A DNA stretch of 64,000 bases, taken from NCBI GenBank assembly GCA_965221855.1, contig CBDCSV010000006.1, positions 620,001 to 684,000 on the forward strand, read 5' to 3'. Under the pieces are notes generated by a model, which did no database searches, was not told the origin of the DNA, and saw nothing but the letters and a program-made list of their open reading frames with translations. Below are positions 1-9,371 of this stretch, one piece after another. Each line of letters starts with the position of its first letter. Position 1 is the stretch's first letter. A program made the position numbers and the translations under genes. This DNA is from JAJDXO01 sp965221855. GTDB taxonomy: Bacteria; Pseudomonadota; Alphaproteobacteria; Rhodospirillales; UBA2165.

Positions 1-1
1 C

Positions 2-208
2 GGCTTCTTTGCCTTTGCCGTGCTGATGTCTCATGCAGTTATGGACGCCATGGGGTGGATTGAAACCAGTCTCTTTCAGGTCGCGCTGTACGCCGGTCTA
101 GCCAGCTTGGTCCGGGGAATTGTTTCGATCTACCAATTTTACTATCAGGACCAGGACAATTTTGAATTCCCCCTATTTGATGATCAGAAGAAAAAATCCG
201 CGGATTGA
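2..208 (+). CDS. C-terminal end of an unidentified membrane protein (partial)
   Basis: The frame is open from the first bases of the window, so the gene begins upstream and only its last 68 codons are visible. The visible part has one or two hydrophobic stretches and then a short polar tail rich in Gln, Asp and Lys (ends KKKSAD), as expected for the cytoplasmic tail of an inner-membrane protein. The stop lies 16 bases before ctaB, so the two genes are probably cotranscribed, which would fit a role near cytochrome oxidase assembly. The family is not recognised from this fragment. A GTG at 20 could start a 62-residue protein, but the open frame upstream makes that less likely. Confidence 0.5.
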   Translation, partial: GFFAFAVLMSHAVMDAMGWIETSLFQVALYAGLASLVRGIVSIYQFYYQDQDNFEFPLFDDQKKKSAD

Positions 209-224
209 TTTCTGAGGAATCCTG

Positions 225-1160
225 ATGGCAGCCCCCACTGATCAATCGGCGGCGCTGGCCTCCGACCAGCCCAAAACCGAGGAACCGGCAACCAACAAAC
301 CGTTGGTGGACTACGCCCTGCTGCTCAAGCCGCGGGTCATGTCCCTGGTGCTGTTCACCGGTTATGCGGGGCTCGCGCTCGCCCCCGGCTCCATCGATTG
401 GCTGACCGGCCTCCTGGCGGTGATCTTCATCGGCTTGGGCGCGGGCGCCTCCGGCGCCATAAACATGTGGTACGACCGGGATATCGACGGCCGGATGGAG
501 CGCACCATGCGGCGGCCCATCCCCGGCGGACGGCTGAGGCCGGGGGCGGCGCTGGTCTACGGCACCGTTCTGGCCGTCGTCTCGGTGGTCGGCATGACCA
601 TCGGGGTAAATTCCGTCGCGGCCGCCCTGCTCGCCTTCACCATCGCCTTCTATGTGTTCGTTTACACCATCTGGCTGAAGCGCCGCACCCCGCAGAACAT
701 CGTCATCGGCGGCGCGGCCGGCGCCATCCCGCCGATGATCGGCTGGGCGGCGGTCACCGGCGATGTCGGCCTCGGCGCGCTGGTCCTGTTCGCCATCATC
801 TTCATGTGGACGCCGCCCCACTTCTGGGCCCTGTCCCTCTACCGTTCCGGCGATTACGAGAATGCCGGCGTGCCCATGCTGCCCGTGGTTTCGGGCGAGA
901 TCGAAACCAAGAAGCAGATTTTGATCTACACCTTGATTCTGGTGCCGATCACCCTGCTGCCGGTTCCCATCGGCATGACCAGCGTCTGGGGCGGCGCGGC
1001 GATCGCCCTGTTCGGCCTCAATTTCATCCGCCACGCCGTCCGTGTCCGGAGGGCCGAGGGCGCGGAGGCGCCCAGGAAGATGTTCCGCTATTCCATCCTC
1101 TATCTGTTCCTGGTTTTCGTGGCGCTGCTCGCCGATCACTGGATCGGCGCGCTGATCTAG
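225..1160 (+). CDS. ctaB: Protoheme IX farnesyltransferase (heme O synthase)
   Basis: This is an integral membrane prenyltransferase of the UbiA superfamily that adds a farnesyl group to heme B to give heme O for heme-copper oxidases. The 311 residues match the family length. Seen directly: many hydrophobic helices, the first Asp-rich motif NMWYDRDID (N80, D84, D88) followed by basic residues and PIPGG, and a downstream YTIWLKRRTPQN segment with GAIPPMIGW, both typical of CtaB/CyoE. The ATG at 225 has GAGGA about six bases upstream. The carboxypeptidase gene starts seven bases after its stop. No oxidase structural genes lie in the window, so they may be upstream. Confidence 0.95.
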   Translation: MAAPTDQSAALASDQPKTEEPATNKPLVDYALLLKPRVMSLVLFTGYAGLALAPGSIDWLTGLLAVIFIGLGAGASGAINMWYDRDIDGRMERTMRRPIPGGRLRPGAALVYGTVLAVVSVVGMTIGVNSVAAALLAFTIAFYVFVYTIWLKRRTPQNIVIGGAAGAIPPMIGWAAVTGDVGLGALVLFAIIFMWTPPHFWALSLYRSGDYENAGVPMLPVVSGEIETKKQILIYTLILVPITLLPVPIGMTSVWGGAAIALFGLNFIRHAVRVRRAEGAEAPRKMFRYSILYLFLVFVALLADHWIGALI

Positions 1161-1167
1161 CCGGGCA

Positions 1168-2658
1168 ATGGGCGCCTATCGGGAACTGGAGACGCGATTC
1201 GCGCAGCTGAGCGCCATCGGTCAGGCGGTCATGCATCTCCACTGGGACCAGTCCGTGATGATGCCGCCGGGCGGCGCCGAGGCGCGGGGAGAGCAACTGG
1301 CGGCGCTGAGCGCCGCTCGTCATGAAATCCTCACGGCCGAGGTCACCGCGGAACTGATCCGGGAGGCCGAATTCTGGGACAGCCTCGACGATTGGCAACA
1401 GGCGAATTTGGGCGAGATGAAGCGCCGCTGGACCGGCGCCACCGCGGTCAGCGGCGATCTGGTCGCCGCCCTCGCCCGGGCGGTTACCGCGTGCGAAACC
1501 AAATGGCGCGAGGCCCGGGCGGAACGCGACTTCGCGTCGGTTCGGCCCCTGTTGCAGACCGTCCTCGATCTGGTGATCGAGACCGCCGAGGCCCGCGCCG
1601 GGAAACTGAATCTCAGCCCCTACGACGCCCTGATGGAGAAGTACTCCCCCGGGATCACGTCCGAAAAAATCGACGTCGTGTTCGGCGATCTGGGCGCCTT
1701 CCTGCCTGACTTCCTGGGCCGGGTCATGAAGAAGCAGGCGGCGGAGCCGGCGCCGTTGATCCCCGAAGGTCCGTTTCCCGCCGCCAGGCAGCGGCTGCTC
1801 GGCGAGCACATGATGCGCCGCATGGGTTTCGATTTCGAGGCCGGCCGACTGGACGAGAGCCTGCACCCCTTCTCCAGCGGCACCCATGGGGACCTCCGCA
1901 TCACCACCAAGTACAGCGACGACGATTTCGTTTTCGGGCTGATGGGCGTGCTGCACGAGACCGGCCATGCCCTCTACGAGAAGGGCCTGCCGGCCGACTG
2001 GCGGCGCCAGCCGGTGGGCGAGTCCCTCGGCATGGATATCCACGAAAGCCAGTCCCTGATCATCGAGATGCAGGCCTGCCGAAGCCCCGAATTCCTGAGC
2101 TTCGCCGCGCCGCTCATGCAGGAGGCGTTCGGAGGCGGCGGCGCGGCCTGGGAGCCCGAGAATCTTGTCCGGCTCTATACCCGGGTGAAGCCCGGTTTCA
2201 TCCGGGTCGACGCCGACGAGGTGACCTACCCGGCCCATGTCATCCTGCGCTACGAATTGGAGCGCGCCCTGATCGGTGGCGACCTCACCCTCACCGACCT
2301 GCCCGGTGCCTGGAATGACGGCATGAAGCGGCTGCTCGGCATCGTGCCGCCGGACGACGGCCTCGGCGTGCTCCAGGACATTCACTGGTACGACGGCGCT
2401 TTCGGCTATTTCCCGAGCTACACGCTGGGGGCCATCGGCGCGGCGCAGCTTTTCGAGGCGGCCAGGCAAGCGGACGCGGGCGTGTTGCCGGCCATCGGGC
2501 GCGGCGACTTCGGGCCGCTTTATGCGTGGCTCGGCGAGAATGTCCACGGCCTCGGCCGGCGCTATTCTTCCGAAGAGCTGCTCACCCGGGCCACCGGACG
2601 CCCCCTCGACGTCGAAACCTTCAAAACCCACCTCCGCGCCCGCTACCTGGACGCTTGA
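1168..2658 (+). CDS. M32 family carboxypeptidase (Taq type)
   Basis: This is a cytosolic zinc metallocarboxypeptidase that removes C-terminal residues from peptides. The 496 residues agree with the M32 family. The zinc site HETGH is at residues 263-267, preceded by FGLMGVL, and the third-ligand motif HESQS follows about 30 residues later. The N-terminal HLHWDQSVMMPPGG is also typical of the family. There is no signal peptide. It begins seven bases after ctaB and its stop is 25 bases before thrC, so it sits in a tight co-directional run, although this gives no clue to a specific substrate. Confidence 0.93.
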   Translation: MGAYRELETRFAQLSAIGQAVMHLHWDQSVMMPPGGAEARGEQLAALSAARHEILTAEVTAELIREAEFWDSLDDWQQANLGEMKRRWTGATAVSGDLVAALARAVTACETKWREARAERDFASVRPLLQTVLDLVIETAEARAGKLNLSPYDALMEKYSPGITSEKIDVVFGDLGAFLPDFLGRVMKKQAAEPAPLIPEGPFPAARQRLLGEHMMRRMGFDFEAGRLDESLHPFSSGTHGDLRITTKYSDDDFVFGLMGVLHETGHALYEKGLPADWRRQPVGESLGMDIHESQSLIIEMQACRSPEFLSFAAPLMQEAFGGGGAAWEPENLVRLYTRVKPGFIRVDADEVTYPAHVILRYELERALIGGDLTLTDLPGAWNDGMKRLLGIVPPDDGLGVLQDIHWYDGAFGYFPSYTLGAIGAAQLFEAARQADAGVLPAIGRGDFGPLYAWLGENVHGLGRRYSSEELLTRATGRPLDVETFKTHLRARYLDA

Positions 2659-2683
2659 GCGCCCGCAAGATAGGGTGCGGCGC

Positions 2684-4087
2684 ATGAAATATGTCTCCAC
2701 CCGGGGCGAGGCCCCCGACCTCGATTTTGCCGATGTGCTGCTGACCGGGCTCGCCCGGGACGGCGGGCTTTACGTGCCCGGGGCATGGCCCAGGCTGAGC
2801 CGCGGCGAGATCAGGGACCTGCGGGGCCGCTCCTATGCCGACATCGCCATCCGGGTGATGACCCCGTTCATCGGCGGCGAAATCCCCGAAGCCGATTTCG
2901 CGGCCATGGTGCGGGAGACCTATGCGGGCTTCGGCCATCCGGCGGTGGCGCCGCTGAAACAGATCGATGACGGCCTGTGGCTGTGCGAGCTGTTTCACGG
3001 GCCGACCCTGGCCTTCAAGGATTATCCCCTGCAACTGGTCGGACGGCTGTTCGACTACGTGCTCTCGAAGCGCGGCCAACGAGTGACCATCGTCGGCGCC
3101 ACGTCGGGGGATACGGGATCGGCCGCCATCGAAGCCTGCCGGGACAAGGACAGCATCGATATTTTCATTCTGCATCCGCACGGCCGGGTCTCCGACGTCC
3201 AGCGCCGCCAGATGACCACGGTGACGTCCGCCAACGTCCACAACATCGCCATCCAAGGCACCTTCGACGATTGCCAGGACATCGTGAAGGCCCTTTTCGC
3301 CGATTTGCCGTTCCGCGATCGGTTCGGGCTCAGCGCCGTCAATTCCATCAACTGGGCGCGGATCATGGCCCAGACCGTCTATTACTTCTCGAGCGCGCTT
3401 TCCCTCGGCGCGCCCGACCGCAAGGTCACGTTCTCGGTGCCGACGGGCAATTTCGGCAACGTCTACGCCGCCTTCGCCGCCGGCAGGCTGGGCCTCCCCA
3501 TCGAAAAACTGATCGTCGGCTCGAACGCCAACGACATCCTCGCCCGGTTTTTCGACAGCGGAACCATGGAGACGGCCGATGTGGTGCCGACGCTGAGCCC
3601 GTCCATGGACATCCAGATTTCCAGCAACTTCGAGCGGCTGCTGTTCGAGCACTATCGCCGGGACGGCCTCGCGGTGGCCAAGACGATGCGGCGCTTCCGC
3701 AGGAACGGCCGGGTCGACTTCGGCAAGGCCCGCTGGCGCGCCATGCGCAAACAGTTCGAGGGCTACCGGGTCGGCGACAACGCCACCAAGGCGATGATCG
3801 ACGAGACCTACCGGCTGACCGGCGAGTTGTTGGATCCGCATACGTCCATCGGGGTGGCGGCGGCCCGCGGTGCCGAACCCGGCGACACGCCGGTGATCGC
3901 CATGGCGACCGCGCATCCGGCCAAATTCCCCCGCGCGGTCGAGGAGGCCACCGGCCGCCACCCGGCCCTGCCCCCGCGCCTCGCGGACCTGATGAAGCGC
4001 GAGGAGCGAATGGACGTCCTGCCCGCCGAGACCCGGGCGGTGGCCGATTTCATCTCGGGCCGGCTCGCCGGGAGGCCCGCCGCGTGA
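2684..4087 (+). CDS. thrC: Threonine synthase
   Basis: This PLP enzyme converts O-phosphohomoserine to threonine and phosphate. I place the start at ATG 2684 (MKYVSTRGEAPDLDF), the standard family N terminus, rather than at in-frame starts inside the preceding gene; this gives 467 residues. The PLP-binding lysine is K112 in HGPTLAFKDYPLQ, and the phosphate-binding loop is seen as GATSGDTGSAA. SVPTGNFGN is the Gly/Asn loop of the type found in the long, yeast-like thrC branch. The last bases overlap the next gene as GTGA, so translation is probably coupled to the M16 peptidase, an arrangement common in alphaproteobacteria. Confidence 0.96.
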   Translation: MKYVSTRGEAPDLDFADVLLTGLARDGGLYVPGAWPRLSRGEIRDLRGRSYADIAIRVMTPFIGGEIPEADFAAMVRETYAGFGHPAVAPLKQIDDGLWLCELFHGPTLAFKDYPLQLVGRLFDYVLSKRGQRVTIVGATSGDTGSAAIEACRDKDSIDIFILHPHGRVSDVQRRQMTTVTSANVHNIAIQGTFDDCQDIVKALFADLPFRDRFGLSAVNSINWARIMAQTVYYFSSALSLGAPDRKVTFSVPTGNFGNVYAAFAAGRLGLPIEKLIVGSNANDILARFFDSGTMETADVVPTLSPSMDIQISSNFERLLFEHYRRDGLAVAKTMRRFRRNGRVDFGKARWRAMRKQFEGYRVGDNATKAMIDETYRLTGELLDPHTSIGVAAARGAEPGDTPVIAMATAHPAKFPRAVEEATGRHPALPPRLADLMKREERMDVLPAETRAVADFISGRLAGRPAA

Positions 4088-5343
4088 ACGTTCGGGTCAG
4101 CGAACTTCCCAACGGCGTCCGGGTGGTCACCGACCCCATGGGGACCGTGGCCACCGTTTCCGTCGGCGCCTGGGTCGCCGTCGGCACCCGCCACGAAGAC
4201 GCCGCCGTCAACGGCGTCTCTCATTTCCTCGAACACATGGCGTTCAAGGGAACCGGGCGGCGCTCGGCCCAGGCCATCGTCGAGGAAATCGAAAGCGTCG
4301 GCGGCCACCTGAACGCCTACACGGCGCGGGAGAACACCGCCTATTTCGCCAAGGTGCTGGAGGACGACCTGCCGCTCGCCGTCGACATTATTTCCGACAT
4401 CCTCCTCAACCCGACCATGGCGGCGGACAAGGTGGAGCGTGAACGGGCGGTCATCCTGCAGGAAATCCACCAAGCCCACGACACCCCGGACGACGTGGTG
4501 TTCGACAAGTTTCAGGAAGCGGCCTTCCCCGGACAGCCCATGGGACGGCCGGTATTGGGCGAGGCCGGCATCATCGCCGGCCTCGGCCGCGACAATATCG
4601 TCAGCTACATGCGGGAGCAGTATTCGGCCCCCCGCCTGGTGGTCGCCGCCGCCGGCAAGGTCGATCACGACCGGTTCGTCGAGTTGGCGGGCAATGCCTT
4701 CCATACGCTGCCGGCGGCCAATGGGCGCGCGCCCGAGGCGGCAAGGTACACGGGCAGCGATTTCCGGGAAGACCGCAACCTGGAGCAGGTCCACATCCTG
4801 CTGGGATTCGATGGCGTCGCCTTCGATGACGAGGGCTACTATCCCCTCGCCGTCCTCTCGACGCTGGTCGGCGGCGGGATGTCGTCGCGGCTGTTCCAGG
4901 AAGTCCGCGAGAAGCGCGGCCTGGTCTATTCCATCTATTCCTTCGCCGCCAATTACGCCGACAGCGGCCTGTTCGGCATCTATGCGGGCACCGGCCCGGA
5001 CGAGGTCGCCGAAGTGATGCCCATCGTCTGCGATGAGCTGGTGCGCCTCAAGGACGGCATGCCGGAGGACGAAATCCGCCGCGCCCGGGCGCAGCTCAAG
5101 TCCTCGACCCTGATGGCGCTCGAAAGCACCTCGTCCCGCTGCGAAGCCGCCGCCCGGCAGTTGCAGGTCTATGGCCGGACCATTCCCACCGGCGAAGTCA
5201 TCGAGCGCATCGACGCGGTCGGGGAATCGGACCTGATCAAGGCCGCCGAGCGGCTGGTCGCCAGTGCGCCGACGCTCGCCGCCATGGGCCCGACGGGCAA
5301 GCTCGAGCCTTACGAAAAAATCGCCGGGCGGCTGGCAGGGTGA
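4084..5343 (+). CDS. M16 family zinc peptidase (processing-peptidase-like)
   Basis: This protein resembles the beta subunit of mitochondrial processing peptidase and its bacterial relatives, zinc endopeptidases acting on peptides. From GTG 4084 it has 419 residues. The inverted zinc motif HxxEH is H47-F-L-E50-H51, followed by the expected downstream glutamate region (ARENTAYFAKVLEDD). The C-terminal half keeps the Gly-rich loop (LVGGGMSSRLFQEVREKRGLVYS) of active M16 proteins. The GTG start overlaps the thrC stop by four bases and its own stop overlaps the next GTG in the same way. Its substrate is unknown. The nearly constant thrC linkage in alphaproteobacteria is a known pattern without a settled reason. 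Confidence 0.93.
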   Translation: MNVRVSELPNGVRVVTDPMGTVATVSVGAWVAVGTRHEDAAVNGVSHFLEHMAFKGTGRRSAQAIVEEIESVGGHLNAYTARENTAYFAKVLEDDLPLAVDIISDILLNPTMAADKVERERAVILQEIHQAHDTPDDVVFDKFQEAAFPGQPMGRPVLGEAGIIAGLGRDNIVSYMREQYSAPRLVVAAAGKVDHDRFVELAGNAFHTLPAANGRAPEAARYTGSDFREDRNLEQVHILLGFDGVAFDDEGYYPLAVLSTLVGGGMSSRLFQEVREKRGLVYSIYSFAANYADSGLFGIYAGTGPDEVAEVMPIVCDELVRLKDGMPEDEIRRARAQLKSSTLMALESTSSRCEAAARQLQVYGRTIPTGEVIERIDAVGESDLIKAAERLVASAPTLAAMGPTGKLEPYEKIAGRLAG

Positions 5344-6299
5344 ACGATCAGTCACGTTCCCATGCGGAGGGCCGCCGGGAAGTGGCCGGGTTCGCCCTCC
5401 CCGAGCCCACCGCGACCCTCGATCTCACGATGGACGACGGCGCGCCGATACGCGTCGTGCGCCACGGCAACCCGTCCGGGCCACGCATGGTGCTGAGCCA
5501 CGGCAACGGCTTCGCCAGCGATTCCTACTTTCCGTTCTGGCGGCTGATGCTGGATCGGTTCGACGTAGCCTTGTTCGATATCCGGAACTGCGGGCGCAAC
5601 CCGTTCCACGGCGCCGAGCCGCATGGCTATCCGCGCTTCGCCCGCGACAACATAGCGGTGCATGGCGCGATCGCAAAGGAATGGGGCGGAAAGACCACGA
5701 TCGGCGTTTTCCACTCCATGTCGACGATCGCGGCGCTGCTCGCGGTGGCCGACGGCGTCTGGCACTGGGATGCGCTGGTGCTGTTCGATCCGCCGGTGGT
5801 CCCGCCGGAAGGAGACCCGCTGCGAGGCCCGATGATGACCGCGGGCGAAGTGCTGCGCGACGCCGCCCGGATTCGACCAAACCGGTTCCGAAATCCCGAG
5901 GAACTGGCCGAGGTGTTCCGTTTCATGCCCCGCTTCCGCCGCCTGCGGAAAGGAGTGGCGGAACTCAACGCGCGCTCGGTGCTGCATTTCGATCCCGCGA
6001 GCGGCGAATGGCTGCTCCGTTGCCCCGGCCCGGTCGAGGCCGGTCTCTATGTCGAGGTCGCCGGGCTGCCGATCTGGCGCAAGCCGCCCCCGCCGGCGCG
6101 CCCGCTCCTGATCGTCGGCGCCGACCCGGAACCCGAGGATGCGACGATGACCGCGCACTGCTGCAAGCTGTTCTGCGAGACGTTCGGCATCGACTACGCC
6201 ATCGTGCCCGATACCAGCCACCTCCTGCAGCTCGAGGAGCCGGAGCAATGCTTCGCTCTGGTCAGCGGCTTCCTCGCCGACAACGGGATCGGCGCGTGA
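5340..6299 (+). CDS. Alpha/beta hydrolase fold protein
   Basis: This 319-residue protein has an alpha/beta hydrolase layout: an oxyanion-hole HGNGFASDSYF segment, a nucleophile elbow, and a late histidine in DTSHLLQLEEPE (H294). The elbow reads VFHSMST with Ser126, so the usual first and last glycines of GxSxG are His-bearing and Thr-bearing positions here. The acidic member could be the Asp in GADPEPED. The GTG start overlaps the stop of the M16 gene, so it is translated from the same operon. The substrate is unknown; esters or lactones are possible. There is no signal peptide, so a cytosolic location is likely. The product is well supported as a fold, not as a reaction. Confidence 0.8.
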   Translation: MNDQSRSHAEGRREVAGFALPEPTATLDLTMDDGAPIRVVRHGNPSGPRMVLSHGNGFASDSYFPFWRLMLDRFDVALFDIRNCGRNPFHGAEPHGYPRFARDNIAVHGAIAKEWGGKTTIGVFHSMSTIAALLAVADGVWHWDALVLFDPPVVPPEGDPLRGPMMTAGEVLRDAARIRPNRFRNPEELAEVFRFMPRFRRLRKGVAELNARSVLHFDPASGEWLLRCPGPVEAGLYVEVAGLPIWRKPPPPARPLLIVGADPEPEDATMTAHCCKLFCETFGIDYAIVPDTSHLLQLEEPEQCFALVSGFLADNGIGA

Positions 6300-6314
6300 C
6301 CTGGAACCCGGCGC

Positions 6315-6914
6315 TCAGGCGTGACCGGCCTCGTCGGAGAGCATCCGGGGATCGATCCCCAGCTTGCCGATGGCACGCTCCCACTTGTTGTCGAGGTTGA
6401 GGTCGAACACCAGCTCCGGGTCGGCGGGCGCCTGCAGCCAGCCGTTGGCCTTGATCTCGTCGTCCAATTGACCCGGCCCCCAGCCGGCGTAGCCGAGCCC
6501 CAGCAGGCTTTTTCGGGGTCCCCGGCCCCGGGCGATGGCCTTCAGGATATCGACCGTCGCCGTCAGCGCGATGCCGTCGTCGACGGGAAGCGTGGCCTCC
6601 TGGGAATAATCGGCGCTGTGGAGCACGAAACCGCGCCCCGCCTCCACCGGACCGCCCACATGGACGCGGACGTCGGTGGCGCCGATTTCCTCCTCGATCC
6701 CCAACTGCTCGAGCAGGTCCGGGAAGGTGAGCGAATCGAGCGCCTGGTTGAGCACCAGCCCCATGGCGCCTTCCGGCGTGTGGGCACACATGTAGATGAC
6801 CGTCTTGGCAAACCGCTCGTCCTGCATCCCGGGCATGGCGATCAGTAGCTGGCCGGACAGGAAGGGATCGTCGCTTTGGTCGTTGTCGCCGGGGGTCTCG
6901 TCTGAACTGGACAT
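6315..6914 (-). CDS. YqgE/AlgH family protein
   Basis: The 199 residues match the UPF0301/DUF179 family. Family features seen are LSGQLLIAMPGMQDERFAKTV near the N terminus, EGAMGLVLN, the GGPVEAGRGFVLH segment, and GYAGWGPGQLDDEI near the C terminus. The N-terminal 15 residues are acidic and probably disordered. Members are cytosolic; AlgH has been tied to alginate regulation in Pseudomonas, but a general biochemical role is not established. It converges on the hydrolase gene with a 15-base gap and is divergent from the DsbD-like gene. Confidence 0.93.
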   Translation of the reverse strand: MSSSDETPGDNDQSDDPFLSGQLLIAMPGMQDERFAKTVIYMCAHTPEGAMGLVLNQALDSLTFPDLLEQLGIEEEIGATDVRVHVGGPVEAGRGFVLHSADYSQEATLPVDDGIALTATVDILKAIARGRGPRKSLLGLGYAGWGPGQLDDEIKANGWLQAPADPELVFDLNLDNKWERAIGKLGIDPRMLSDEAGHA

Positions 6915-7100
6915 TTCCGGGAATGATCCTCTTTTTCCGCCGTTATTCTCAAGCGCCGATTCATAATTATTCTGGCATACCCGGTGTGGTTATCAAAGGG
7001 CGGCCCTGCACGGCGGGTAAAGTTCCCGTGAATTGACGCCGGTGTGATTTCGATCCCTCCGTTCATGCCTGTATATATTCGGCGAAAGCTGGTCCCAACC

Positions 7101-7114
7101 GCGCCAATTGGCGC
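7101..7114. promoter_or_regulatory. Perfect 14-bp palindrome upstream of the DsbD-like gene
   Basis: GCGCCAATTGGCGC is a perfect inverted repeat that ends 18 bases before the ATG at 7133 and is directly followed by TAAAAT, which resembles a -10 box. It lies in the 218-base divergent space between yqgE and the DsbD-like gene. An operator for either gene is plausible, but no regulator is identified and no convincing -35 box is seen at the right distance. Confidence 0.35.
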
Positions 7115-7132
7115 TAAAATGTGGTTTGAGCC

Positions 7133-9286
7133 ATGAATAAATTGAACAGGACCCTTATCGGCGCGCTGCTCGCCGGCAGTGTCGCGGGTTTTGCAGCCGC
7201 CCCGGCGCAGGCCGCGGGCGAGTCCGCCGCCGCGACGCCCTGGGCCGTCACGGACCAAACCAAGGTGCGGCTGGTTTCCGCCAAAACCGCCGTCGACGGC
7301 CAGGAAGCCGTGCAGTTGGGACTGCAGTTCAAGCTCAAGGATAACTGGAAGATTTACTGGCGCACCCCGGGAGACGCGGGCTATCCGCCGCGTCTCGACT
7401 GGAAAGGCTCCACCAACCTCAAGGAAACCGAATTCGGCTGGCCGGCGCCGGTGCGATTCTCGGTCCTCGGCTTCGAGACCACCGGCTACAAGAAGGAAGT
7501 GGTCTTCCCCATCAATGCCCGGGTCGAGGATCCGACCGAGCCGCTCAAGCTCCGGGCCAAGCTCGACTACCTGGCCTGCGACGACGTCTGCATCCCCTAC
7601 CAGACCAAAATCTCCTTCGATCTGCCGGCCGGGAACGGCGACACCACCGGCCATGCCCACCTGATCGGCAAGTACCTCTCCCGGGTACCGGGCGACGGCT
7701 CGGCCCACGGCATCAGGATCGAAACCGCGGTCACCGGCGGCGACCTGGGTCCGGTGAAGGACGACTTCCAAAAGGGCCTGGTGCGGGTGACGGCGCGCTC
7801 CGACATCCCGTTCAAGTCGCCGGACATCTTCGTCGAAGGTCCGGATACGATGATCTTCCGCAAGCCCGACATCGAGGTGAGCGAGGGCAGTACCGTCGCA
7901 ACGGCGCGCATCCCGGTCGATGTGGAGGAGGGCTTCAAGCTCCAGCAGGCCAATCTGACCTTTACGCTGACGGATGGCGGGCGGGCGGCCGAACAACCGC
8001 TGACCGTCGGGCGCGGCGAGGCCGAACCCGCCGGCGGACCGACATTGCCGCTCTCGCTGCCGATCATCCTCGGCCTGGCGCTCATCGGCGGGCTGATCCT
8101 CAACCTGATGCCCTGCGTGCTGCCGGTGATATCGCTGAAGGTGCTGGGCGTGATCAGTCACGGCGGCGGCGAGAAACGGGCCGTGCGCACCAGTTTCCTC
8201 GCCACCTCGGCCGGGATCGTGTCCTCGTTCCTGGCCATCGCGGCGGGGCTGGTGTCGCTCAAGCTGGCGGGATCGGCGGTCGGCTGGGGCATCCAGTTCC
8301 AGCACCCCTGGTTCCTGGTGGCGCTGACCATCATCGTGACCCTGTTCGCCTATAACCTCTGGGGCATGTTCGAGATCAATCTGCCGGCCCGGTTCGCCGG
8401 CATGCTCGGCGGCCCCCAACAGGGGGACCGGCATTCCATCGGCGGCAACTTCGCGACCGGCGCATTCGCAACCCTGCTGGCGACGCCCTGCTCGGCGCCG
8501 TTCCTCGGCACCGCCGTCGGCTTCGCGCTCGCCGGCAGCATCGCCGACACCTTCGCCGTGTTCGCGGCCCTCGGGATCGGCATGGCGCTGCCGTTCCTGG
8601 TCATCGCCGGACTGCCGGCGCTGGCCACCAAGCTGCCCAGGCCGGGCGCCTGGATGGTCCGGGTCAAGCAATTCATGGGCCTCGCGCTCGCCGCCACGAC
8701 CCTGTGGCTGCTCTCGGTTCTCGCCGTGCAAGTGAGCCCGACCGCCGCCGCGATCATCGGAATCATCATGGCCGCCACCGGCGTCATCCTATGGATGCGC
8801 AGCCGGATGGCCGAAACCGGCAAGCGCGCCGCGATGGCCGGCCTCGCCGCCGCCATGCTGGCGGCCTTCCTGGTCCCCGGCCAGGTGGCGCCGCGGGCCG
8901 AACTCAACACCGCCAGGGAAGCCTACTGGGCGCCCTTCGAGCCCGAGCGGATCCCGCAGCTGGTCGCCGAGGGCAAGACCGTTTTCGTCGATGTCACCGC
9001 CGAGTGGTGCATCACCTGCCAGGTCAACAAGGCCACCGTCCTCAACCGGGGCGCGGTCAACGAGTTCCTCGAAGGGGACGACGTGATCGCCATGCAGGGC
9101 GACTGGACCCGTCCGGACGAGACCATCTCCAGGTATCTGGCGGGCTTCAACCGCTTCGGCATCCCGTTCAATGCGGTCTACGGCCCGGGCGCGGAAAAGG
9201 GCGTCGTGCTGCCCGAACTGCTCACCGCCGGCATCGTGCTCGGCGGTATCGAGAAGGCCTCCGGCGGGGTGCTGGCGGCGAAATAA
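7133..9286 (+). CDS. DsbD-family thiol:disulfide interchange protein
   Basis: This inner-membrane protein moves electrons from cytosolic thioredoxin to periplasmic thiols. The 717 residues show, in order: a signal peptide (cleavage likely after AQA, about residue 27), a periplasmic DsbD-alpha-like domain with C149 and C153 in LACDDVCIPY, a membrane domain of about eight helices with C328 (LMPCVLP) and C453 (ATPCSAP) forming the buried redox pair, and a C-terminal thioredoxin-like domain with C626-I-T-C629 in AEWCITCQ. All six redox cysteines of the cascade are present. It is monocistronic here. It may feed cytochrome c maturation or copper-site assembly, which would fit the nearby heme O synthase, but that is inference. 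Confidence 0.93.
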   Translation: MNKLNRTLIGALLAGSVAGFAAAPAQAAGESAAATPWAVTDQTKVRLVSAKTAVDGQEAVQLGLQFKLKDNWKIYWRTPGDAGYPPRLDWKGSTNLKETEFGWPAPVRFSVLGFETTGYKKEVVFPINARVEDPTEPLKLRAKLDYLACDDVCIPYQTKISFDLPAGNGDTTGHAHLIGKYLSRVPGDGSAHGIRIETAVTGGDLGPVKDDFQKGLVRVTARSDIPFKSPDIFVEGPDTMIFRKPDIEVSEGSTVATARIPVDVEEGFKLQQANLTFTLTDGGRAAEQPLTVGRGEAEPAGGPTLPLSLPIILGLALIGGLILNLMPCVLPVISLKVLGVISHGGGEKRAVRTSFLATSAGIVSSFLAIAAGLVSLKLAGSAVGWGIQFQHPWFLVALTIIVTLFAYNLWGMFEINLPARFAGMLGGPQQGDRHSIGGNFATGAFATLLATPCSAPFLGTAVGFALAGSIADTFAVFAALGIGMALPFLVIAGLPALATKLPRPGAWMVRVKQFMGLALAATTLWLLSVLAVQVSPTAAAIIGIIMAATGVILWMRSRMAETGKRAAMAGLAAAMLAAFLVPGQVAPRAELNTAREAYWAPFEPERIPQLVAEGKTVFVDVTAEWCITCQVNKATVLNRGAVNEFLEGDDVIAMQGDWTRPDETISRYLAGFNRFGIPFNAVYGPGAEKGVVLPELLTAGIVLGGIEKASGGVLAAK

Positions 9287-9371
9287 CCGGCCGAACAATC
9301 CTGCAAAAATTTGGGAATTATATACTTAACTACAGGACCGGAAATGCGGAGAAAATTGACTAAATAGGATT

